DNA of 18,909 nt from an uncultured Eubacterium sp. Lineage in GTDB: Bacteria > Bacillota > Clostridia > Peptostreptococcales > Anaerovoracaceae. Where the stretch lies: NCBI GenBank assembly GCA_937900695.1, contig CALCFD010000050.1, forward strand, positions 1 to 18,909, written 5' to 3'. Shown here piece by piece: positions 7,245 to 14,539 of the stretch (the stretch's first letter is position 1; each line of letters begins with the position of its first letter). Made by a program: the position numbers and the translations under genes. The notes under the pieces were generated by a model that saw nothing but the letters and a program-made list of their open reading frames with translations, had not been told where the DNA came from and searched no databases.

Positions 7245-10200
7245 TACAATTGTGTAATTGCAACCATCCAAAGATATATCAAACTTGCATATGCCCTTGT
7301 ATGGACAAAAATCACAGCTTGTTTTTTCTTTTGATTTTTTAGGTTCAATAGAAATATCCCCTTTAGTTAACTGATCTGCCATCTCATGTACTTTGTCTTT
7401 TACTGCTTGCATCAATTCATCAAAATCATTTTGCTTTAGTACGTTTTTACCTTTTATAAATACATTACTAAATCTTCCCGCTTCTTTATCTATAGAATCT
7501 AAAACAGTGTGATTATCTAATAAAAATCCATTTAGCTTAAACTGTGCATCTATTTTATTTGTAGCATCTTCATCTGTAAGAACTCCTGTTGCTTTTGCTT
7601 CATCTAAATGAAAGTAAAAAGCTCCACCCGGTTGAATTTTTTCATTTACTGTGGCCATTAAATATATAAATAGCTGAAGCTTCATACCGACTCTAGCTTC
7701 ATTTTCCAAAAATACATCATTTCCTGACTTATAATCTATAACCTTACTATAGTCTCCCTCTAAAATATCTACACGGTCAATTTTACCTTCAATAGCAGCT
7801 TTACCGTTAGTTACCTCCATATCTATTGGAGGTAATGTTTTATCTTTACCAAATTCCACTTCAAAATCCATAGTTTTAATAGCGCCAGATCTCACATGTT
7901 TTATAGCAATCCAAGCACTGTCACAACAAACTCTCTCAATTCGCTTAGCTCTATACTGTTCGTATTTACTGTGTGACATAATCCCTTCCATATAGTCTTG
8001 GCTTATTTCATTTAAAATCTTTTTTACTCTATCCTCCATAGATTCTTTGGTAATATTCATCCAAATAGAATTTTCATCTGTAATTTCTTGCCCTTTTTCC
8101 AGTGTTGAGGTAAGGTCTCTTGCTAAAATCATCAAACAATCGTGATAAATACTTCCTGCCTCTGCACCACCAATAAAATACTCTCTGTTTTCCTCAGGTC
8201 TAAGCCCATAAGAAACAAAGTGAGCAAATGGGCAATTACCAAACTTTTCCAACCTAGATGGACTAAGTACAAACATATCTTCCATATTTCGTTTATATAG
8301 CTCACTAGCCTGGTCTAAAGACATAAAGCTTTCACCCATCTTCTCCGTGAGCACATCTATTAGCTGATCCACCTCATCTATGCTTTCAAAATACTTATAT
8401 ACCTTAATCCACATAGGATCAATATCGCCATCTTCCATCATTTTAACTATGGCATTTATCATATTGCTCTTAGTTGCCTCAACTCCTCCAATAAGGTCAA
8501 CTAACTGATGCTTTTCTACTCTATCTTTTGCTACTTCAAGATTTGGAAAAATATCCCTTACCTTAGCAAATATACTCGATGGCATCTGACCTGACCCTTT
8601 ATTATCTGCCATAGCATAACTCATATATAAAATATCTTCAGTCTTTGAGATATTTTTGTAAATAGCCATAGACTCTTCAAGGCTTTTTACTTGAGACATC
8701 TTACATATATTTATATTGTTATCATTTAAAAATGCTCTTTCATCTTCACTTAAAATACCTGTTTCAACTGTCTGTGAAGGCAGTGTTCCTTCTACTGCAT
8801 CTAAGATTACAGTAGCTTTTATATGACCTCTTCTAGTACGCTGCATTGTACCCATAATAAGTCCATCAACAGCTGGTGGAATAAGTCCTATTTCTATTGC
8901 TTCAAATCCTGATTTAAGAATCTCAACAAAATCATCCTTTGAAATTTTTTCGTCACCAAGACCCTCAACCATCTGTCCTAAAATACTTGTAACTGCATTC
9001 CAAATCTGTGAGTTTTCTTGAGCAAGCTCTAGTTTGTTTTCGTCTTCTAACTTTTTACTTATATCTTCTAGCTTTTCATTTATGCTTATCTTTTCCAAAA
9101 ATTCATATAAAGCATTAACCTTTTTCTCTACAGTTTTACCATCTGTAAAAGCCTTATTAAAATTCATAATAGGATTTATGATTTCTGCCCTTATTTCATT
9201 TAACCTATTAACATACTCCTCGCCATATTTTGACACACCCTTAGAAAAATCTCTTCTCCATAGTATACCTTTGATATTAAAAATTTTAGAATAAATTTCA
9301 AGCTTTTCTATGTCCTCATCTGATTCTATTACAAGTCCTGACTTAACCATCCTGATGACATCTTCTCTCTGATAGTTATGCCTCACAACCTCCATAAGAG
9401 CTAATATATAATTTACTGCTGGATGATGAAGGATACCTCTCTTTATATCTATATATAAGTCCATACCATATTCAGAAAAAACTCTCTGATAAAGACTTCC
9501 CTTATTTTCGATGTCATTTGATATAAGCGCGATTTCGTTATATCTATAACCTTTATCTCTTACTAAGTTTAAAACAAATAATGCTGCATTTACTGCTTCA
9601 TTATACGGATTTAGAGCCTTTTGTAATCTTATATTGCCATTATCTACTTGAGAAACCACCGGAAACTTAAAAATTTCTTTTTCGATAGCAACTATATCAC
9701 TGCTCTGTGACATTCTCTTATAATTAGCTGAAATAGCCTCAGTATTAACATCACCTATTATATTTTCTAGCTTGTCAATCATATAACGGCTAAGTGAAAA
9801 TAATTCTTCACCTTTTGATGACGGATCATAGTTTAAAACTAAATTTACATTTATAGCTAATCTATTTAGTTCCTTAATAATGGATATATTTTTATCTGAA
9901 AATGAATCAAATCCATAAATCCAAATTGTCTTGCCATGAATATATCCGCTTTTTTCCATAAGGCTCACATAAAATGAAATGTAATCTTCATTATCTAAAT
10001 ACTTGCCTTCTGTATAGTTTTGATATGCAGTATAAATAATTAAAATTTCTTTAAGCTTACGCTTTAAAAGACTGTCTTTTTCAATTGCGTCTATGGCCTC
10101 TGAAATAGCTTCTTTAGTAGTATTGTGCTGTTTAAGCTCTGAGATAAGGTCATGAACCATAGTCACAAAATCAATTTTTCGTGAGCTACCGTAAAATACT

Positions 10201-10490
10201 TCTAGCTCTTTTGCCTTTTCTCTTATGATTTTTGTTAAAATCATCTGTCTTCCAGCCTTACCTAAAACATCAACTTTACGACCTGCTTTAGATACTATTA
10301 TTTCACCTAGTCTTGAAAAACTCATCACTTCAATATCTATGATGGCTCTTTTATTTAAATAAAAGAAGGCATCCCTCTCTGCCTCTAATGTGTACTGATC
10401 TGGTACAATAAGTAGAGCCTTGCCTTCAATATTATCAAATATAAATTTACTTTTATCTAGGTTTTCTCTGCCATAATAAATATTTAGCAT
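7242..10490 (-). CDS. addB: ATP-dependent helicase/deoxyribonuclease subunit B
   Basis: AddB pairs with AddA to process DNA double-strand ends for recombination, contributing a 3'-strand nuclease and an iron-sulfur-stabilised fold. At 1082 residues it is slightly shorter than Bacillus AddB. The N-terminal LLIVPDQYTLEAE (26-38) and the MSFSRLGE block are typical. The C-terminal RecB-type nuclease domain shows IYHDCL, IEGKIDRVD (D905) and VIDYKSG (D919, K921). The four [4Fe-4S] cysteines are C753 (NCPFAHFVSYGL) and C1059, C1062 and C1068 (C-x2-C-x5-C), as in the family. The expected N-terminal Walker A is degenerate: GRENLDKS (7-14) has Asp where the second Gly should be. Start follows the HAD gene stop by 3 bp with GAGGT as ribosome binding site. 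No addA follows it within the window, although the two are usually adjacent. Confidence 0.95.
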   Translation of the reverse strand: MLNIYYGRENLDKSKFIFDNIEGKALLIVPDQYTLEAERDAFFYLNKRAIIDIEVMSFSRLGEIIVSKAGRKVDVLGKAGRQMILTKIIREKAKELEVFYGSSRKIDFVTMVHDLISELKQHNTTKEAISEAIDAIEKDSLLKRKLKEILIIYTAYQNYTEGKYLDNEDYISFYVSLMEKSGYIHGKTIWIYGFDSFSDKNISIIKELNRLAINVNLVLNYDPSSKGEELFSLSRYMIDKLENIIGDVNTEAISANYKRMSQSSDIVAIEKEIFKFPVVSQVDNGNIRLQKALNPYNEAVNAALFVLNLVRDKGYRYNEIALISNDIENKGSLYQRVFSEYGMDLYIDIKRGILHHPAVNYILALMEVVRHNYQREDVIRMVKSGLVIESDEDIEKLEIYSKIFNIKGILWRRDFSKGVSKYGEEYVNRLNEIRAEIINPIMNFNKAFTDGKTVEKKVNALYEFLEKISINEKLEDISKKLEDENKLELAQENSQIWNAVTSILGQMVEGLGDEKISKDDFVEILKSGFEAIEIGLIPPAVDGLIMGTMQRTRRGHIKATVILDAVEGTLPSQTVETGILSEDERAFLNDNNINICKMSQVKSLEESMAIYKNISKTEDILYMSYAMADNKGSGQMPSSIFAKVRDIFPNLEVAKDRVEKHQLVDLIGGVEATKSNMINAIVKMMEDGDIDPMWIKVYKYFESIDEVDQLIDVLTEKMGESFMSLDQASELYKRNMEDMFVLSPSRLEKFGNCPFAHFVSYGLRPEENREYFIGGAEAGSIYHDCLMILARDLTSTLEKGQEITDENSIWMNITKESMEDRVKKILNEISQDYMEGIMSHSKYEQYRAKRIERVCCDSAWIAIKHVRSGAIKTMDFEVEFGKDKTLPPIDMEVTNGKAAIEGKIDRVDILEGDYSKVIDYKSGNDVFLENEARVGMKLQLFIYLMATVNEKIQPGGAFYFHLDEAKATGVLTDEDATNKIDAQFKLNGFLLDNHTVLDSIDKEAGRFSNVFIKGKNVLKQNDFDELMQAVKDKVHEMADQLTKGDISIEPKKSKEKTSCDFCPYKGICKFDISLDGCNYTIV

Positions 10491-10493
10491 TTT

Positions 10494-11138
10494 TTATACC
10501 TCAACTATTTTCAATAAATCCTTTGCTTCTTTTATAACATAATCAGGTTGATATTCTCCTGCTTCTTCTAATGTTAAAATATCTTCGCTCCATCCGACTA
10601 AAACAGATTTAACACCTGCATTATGTGCACACTGCAAATCAAATATTGTGTCTCCAACCATGATAGTTTCTTCTTTTTTTGATCCTAATTCATCTAGTGC
10701 TTTTAATATAGGTTCTGGATGCGGCTTATGATGATCAACCACATTAGCCGTTATAAGAGATTTAAAATGCTTTAGTATTCCTGCTTTTTCAAGGCCTTTT
10801 TTAGCTGAAATATCAAGTCTTGATGTAACAAGACCTATTTTACAGCCATTTTCTGCTAAAGCATTTATAACATCTACTACTCCATCAAATGGCACCATCA
10901 TCTCCCCTTGATTTTTCTCTTGATATTCTCTATAAACTTTTAGGCATTTTTCTATGGGTTCATCAGGAAAGAACTTTGCCAATGAAGTTTTAAGAGGTTC
11001 TCCAAAAGTATCTTTTAAAAATTCCTCCGTCACATCTTCACCTCTAATTGTTTTAAACAAATGCTTCCATGAATTTATAATACCATCTCTAGTATTCATC
11101 ATAGTACCATCAAAATCTAATAAAACTGTATTTATCAT
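10494..11138 (-). CDS. HAD-superfamily phosphatase, PpaX/Gph type
   Basis: Cytosolic phosphohydrolase of the haloacid dehalogenase superfamily, 214 residues. All four motifs are intact: motif I DFDGT (8-12; nucleophile D8, acid/base D10), motif II VTSR (104-107), motif III K138 in HHKPHPEP, and motif IV VGDTIFD (161-167; D163, D167 for Mg2+). The cap inserted after motif I is helical (subclass I) and includes FGEPL (45-49), which resembles the FGxPL of PpaX pyrophosphatase and phosphoglycolate phosphatases. Either activity is possible; housekeeping removal of pyrophosphate or phosphoglycolate is an inference. It lies between tex (10-bp gap, with AGGGGAAG overlapping the tex stop as ribosome binding site) and addB (3-bp gap), so it is firmly inside the operon. 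Confidence 0.88.
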   Translation of the reverse strand: MINTVLLDFDGTMMNTRDGIINSWKHLFKTIRGEDVTEEFLKDTFGEPLKTSLAKFFPDEPIEKCLKVYREYQEKNQGEMMVPFDGVVDVINALAENGCKIGLVTSRLDISAKKGLEKAGILKHFKSLITANVVDHHKPHPEPILKALDELGSKKEETIMVGDTIFDLQCAHNAGVKSVLVGWSEDILTLEEAGEYQPDYVIKEAKDLLKIVEV

Positions 11139-11148
11139 TTATCTTCCC

Positions 11149-13401
11149 CTATTTCATAGTAAGTGCAACCTTTTGCTTTTCCTTATCTATTTCTAAAATT
11201 TTAACCTTAACTGTATCACCTACAGAAACTAAATCCATAGGATGCTTTATATATTTATCGCTCATTTGCGATATATGTACTAATCCATCATTTTTAACAC
11301 CTATATCTACAAATGCACCAAAATCCACTACATTTCTTACTGTGCCTGTAAGCTCCATTCCTGGTTTTAGATCATCAAAATCTCTTACATCATTTCTGAA
11401 GATTACAGCTGGCGCATCTTCTCTAGGGTCTCTACCTGGCTTTTTAATTTCAGCCACGATATCCTTTAGTGTAAACTCTCCGATACCAAGGTCTAAAGCC
11501 ATAGCTTTTTCGGCCTTAGCTAGATTAGCTAATGGATTTTCTGGTTCCGTTTTAATATTTTTAAGAGCTGCTAATCCCTTAGCCTTAACCTGAGGTTTGT
11601 CAGCTTTTTTAGGTGCATAAAGCTGGCAAATTTTTTCTTCGATATTAGCAGCGCCACCCTGTGATAACTGATCCTTATCAATGCCAAGCTTTCCTAAAAT
11701 TGCTTCTGCCGCTTTGTATGATTCAGGATGAACTGAAGTACTGTCCAAAGGATTTTTACCTTCAGAGATTCTTAAAAATCCGGCACACTGCTCAAATGCC
11801 TTAGGACCTAACTTAGCAACCTTTTTAAGTTCTTTTCTATCAGTAAATACACCTGTTTCTTCTCTATATGCCACGATATTTTTAGCAATAGTATTATTAA
11901 TACCTGCAATATGCGCAAGAAGTGATGGTGATGCTGTGTTTAAATCAACACCAACCCTATTAACACAGTCTTCAACTACTGCATCAAGAGCCTTTTCAAG
12001 GTTTTTCTGGTTGATATCATGCTGATACTGTCCAACTCCTATACTCTTTGTAGGAATCTTTACAAGTTCAGCTAATGGATCTTGAAGTCTTCTACCAAGT
12101 GACATAGCACCTCTAGTTGTAACATCTAAATCTGGATATTCCTCAGTTGCTAGCTTAGATGCTGAGTAAACTGAAGCTCCCGCCTCATTTACAATCGTAT
12201 ACTGTAGATTTCTTCCACTCTTTTTAATATAGTTTGCCACTACTTCTTCAGTCTCTCTGCTAGCAGTACCATTACCTATAACTATTGTATTAATATTAAA
12301 TTTATCGACTAGCTTATCCAATGTCTTTTCTGTACCTACAATATCTTCTTTAGGTTTTGTTGGATAAATTGTTGTGTATGCAAGTAGCTTACCGGTTTCA
12401 TTTATAACTGCTACCTTACATCCAGTTCTATAGCCTGGGTCAATTGAAATAATTCTTGCACCTTTAACCGGCGGTACCATTAAAAGTTTTTCTGTATTTT
12501 TAGCAAAAATCTTAACAGCTTCTGCCTCAGCTCTTTCTGTTAACATATTTCTCATTTCTCTTTCAATTGATGGAGAAATAAGTCTCTTATAAGCATCTGC
12601 AATTACTTCTTTTAGACAATCTGCAAAAATTGATTTTTCGTTAGTAATTACATTTTCTGCAATTATTTCTTCAAAGCGCTCCTGGTCTGTAACTACCTTA
12701 ACCTTTAAGAATTTTTCCTTTTCGCCTCTGTTTACGGCTAAAACTCTGTGGTTTGGCATCTTTGAAATAGCTTCAGAAGCGTCATAGTACATTTCATATA
12801 CTGATTTTTCTTCTTTGTCTACGGCCTCAGTCTTAATTAATCCTGAGCCCTCTGTCTTTTCTCTAAGAATGGCAGTTAGCTCTGGGTCATCAGATATTTT
12901 TTCTGCTAAGATGTCCATTGCTCCTTGTAGTGCGTCTTTAGGATTTTTTACTTCCTTTTCTTCGTTTACATACTGGCTAGCAATTTCTAAAATATCTCCA
13001 TCTTCCATTTCTTGCTGCCAAATAATTTCAGCCAGTGGCTCTAAACCTTTTTCCTTAGCTTTAGATGCTCTTGTAGCCTTCTTTTGTTTATATGGTTTAT
13101 ATAAGTCTTCAACTCTCTGCAATACTTCTGCAGCTAAAATTTCGCCTTTTAACTCTTCTGTTAACTTGCCCTGTTCTTCGATAAGTCTTATAACTTCTTC
13201 TTTTCTCTCTTCAAGACCTCTTAAATATGCAAGTCTTTCGTCTAAATCACGAAGGATTTCATCACTTAATCCACCTGTAACTTCTTTACGATAACGAGCA
13301 ATAAAGGGAATAGTATTTCCTCCATCAATTAGCTCAACTGTCGCTTCTACCTGCTTTAAACCTATATTAAATTCTTGTGATAATTTTTCTAAAATATTCA
13401 T
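11149..13401 (-). CDS. tex: Tex-family S1 RNA-binding transcription accessory protein
   Basis: Nucleic-acid binding protein of the Tex/YqgF-like family (bacterial relative of eukaryotic Spt6), 750 residues. An N-terminal helical Tex_N region (about 1-190) starts MNILEKLSQEFN and includes the typical TIPFIARYRKE (30-40). The RNase H-like YqgF domain begins near 316 with ISIDPGYRTGCK (D321). Paired helix-hairpin-helix motifs lie about 485-555 (VGVDLNTAS, LLAHIAGI, LGPKAFEQCAGF). The S1 domain starts near 679 (GMELTGTVRNVVDFGAFVDI) and runs to the end. Between the HhH region and the KKPGRDPR block (653-660) is a Lys/Ala-rich segment (about 595-635) that looks longer than in Bacillus and resembles a flexible linker. 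Its AGAGGG ribosome binding site is in the last codons of prfB, 6 bp upstream, indicating coupled translation. Confidence 0.95.
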   Translation of the reverse strand: MNILEKLSQEFNIGLKQVEATVELIDGGNTIPFIARYRKEVTGGLSDEILRDLDERLAYLRGLEERKEEVIRLIEEQGKLTEELKGEILAAEVLQRVEDLYKPYKQKKATRASKAKEKGLEPLAEIIWQQEMEDGDILEIASQYVNEEKEVKNPKDALQGAMDILAEKISDDPELTAILREKTEGSGLIKTEAVDKEEKSVYEMYYDASEAISKMPNHRVLAVNRGEKEKFLKVKVVTDQERFEEIIAENVITNEKSIFADCLKEVIADAYKRLISPSIEREMRNMLTERAEAEAVKIFAKNTEKLLMVPPVKGARIISIDPGYRTGCKVAVINETGKLLAYTTIYPTKPKEDIVGTEKTLDKLVDKFNINTIVIGNGTASRETEEVVANYIKKSGRNLQYTIVNEAGASVYSASKLATEEYPDLDVTTRGAMSLGRRLQDPLAELVKIPTKSIGVGQYQHDINQKNLEKALDAVVEDCVNRVGVDLNTASPSLLAHIAGINNTIAKNIVAYREETGVFTDRKELKKVAKLGPKAFEQCAGFLRISEGKNPLDSTSVHPESYKAAEAILGKLGIDKDQLSQGGAANIEEKICQLYAPKKADKPQVKAKGLAALKNIKTEPENPLANLAKAEKAMALDLGIGEFTLKDIVAEIKKPGRDPREDAPAVIFRNDVRDFDDLKPGMELTGTVRNVVDFGAFVDIGVKNDGLVHISQMSDKYIKHPMDLVSVGDTVKVKILEIDKEKQKVALTMK

Positions 13402-13407
13402 ATTTAT

Positions 13408-14509
13408 TTAATCCCTCTGTTTTAGTTTTTCGTTTATAAAGTAATCAAGCTCGCCGTCTAACACCTTGTCTACCGTGCCCACTTCAGCTCCGGTTCTATG
13501 ATCTTTAACCATTGTATAAGGATGAAAAACGTAAGAACGTATTTGACTTCCCCAAGTTATCTGAGAAAAATCACCTTTTAATTCCTTTAAGTTTTCCTTA
13601 TGTTCTTGTTCCTTTAGCTCTATCAACTTAGACATAAGCATCTTCATAGCCATGTCCTTATTTTGATGCTGTGAGCGCTCATTTTGACAGCTTACTACAA
13701 TATTTGTAGGAATGTGTGTAATTCTTATTGCAGAGTCTGTTTTGTTTACATGTTGTCCGCCTGCTCCACTTGATCTAAATGTATCTATCCTCAAATCATC
13801 TGGATCTATCTCAACTGATATATCTTCATCGATTTCTGGCATCACATCCACTGAAGCAAATGATGTATGTCGTCTACCTGATGAATCAAATGGTGATATT
13901 CTAACTAACCTATGAACTCCTTTTTCATTTTTTAAATATCCATATGCATTATTACCTTCAATAAGCAAAGTAGCTGATTTTATACCACCTTCTGTATCAT
14001 CTTGTAAATATAATGTCTTAACTTTATATCCTTTTTTTTCACCATATCTAACGTACATACGATAAAGTATCTCTGCCCAGTCCTGAGCATCTGTACCACC
14101 TGAACCAGCATGAATAGAGAGTATGGCATTATTTGCGTCGTACTCTCCTGTTAACAATGTCTTTATCTTTACTTGCTCTAATTGTTTTTGGAAGTTTTCT
14201 TTTATTTCCTCTATTTCTTCTGCCATGGAATCATCGTTTTCTTCCACTGCAAGTTCTACCATAACTTCTATATCATCTAGCTGGTTTTTTAAGCTTTCGT
14301 ATTCGCTTAGTTTGTCTTCTAACACTTTTTTATTCTTTAAAAGATTTTGGGCCGACTCCTGGTCGTCCCAAAATCCACTTTTTGTACTTTCTTCAGTGTA
14401 CTTGTCTATCTTTGCCCTAAGTCCTTCCGGGTCAAAGAGACTCACCTACCTCTTTTAAATTTGCCTTAAATTCAGGCAGCTGATTTTTGATATCTTCTAT
14501 CATAATCAT
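13408..14509 (-). CDS. prfB: peptide chain release factor 2, expressed through +1 programmed frameshift
   Basis: RF2 recognises UAA and UGA at the ribosomal A site and triggers peptide release. The gene is split in two frames. A short 0-frame (from ATG 14509, or the in-frame ATG 14503) ends at TGA 14432-14434, and the main frame continues from GAC at 14431-14433 to the stop at 13408. The joined product is 366 residues (364 from the second ATG), the usual RF2 length. Stop-codon recognition SPF is at about 205-207 and the catalytic GGQ (SSGAGGQHVNK) at about 250-252, exactly as in E. coli RF2. A GTG start in the second frame at 14445 would remove the conserved N-terminus and is rejected. The gene follows secA by 30 bp, with only a weak AGTGA ribosome binding site. 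secA-prfB adjacency is conserved in Firmicutes. Confidence 0.95.
14431..14450 (-). promoter_or_regulatory. RF2 programmed +1 frameshift site
   Basis: On the minus strand the slippery CTT (14435-14437) is followed by in-frame TGA and then C (14431), the poorly terminating context used in nearly all frameshifting prfB genes. Three bases (TCT) separate CTT from an internal Shine-Dalgarno-like GGTGAG, itself preceded by a second AGGT; spacing equals that of the E. coli stimulator. Low RF2 lets the ribosome pause at TGA and slip to GAC, an autoregulatory loop established for RF2 genes. The 0-frame leader is 23-25 codons. Confidence 0.95.
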
Positions 14510-14539
14510 ATATTTTCACTTCACTTTCTATTTTGTTTT

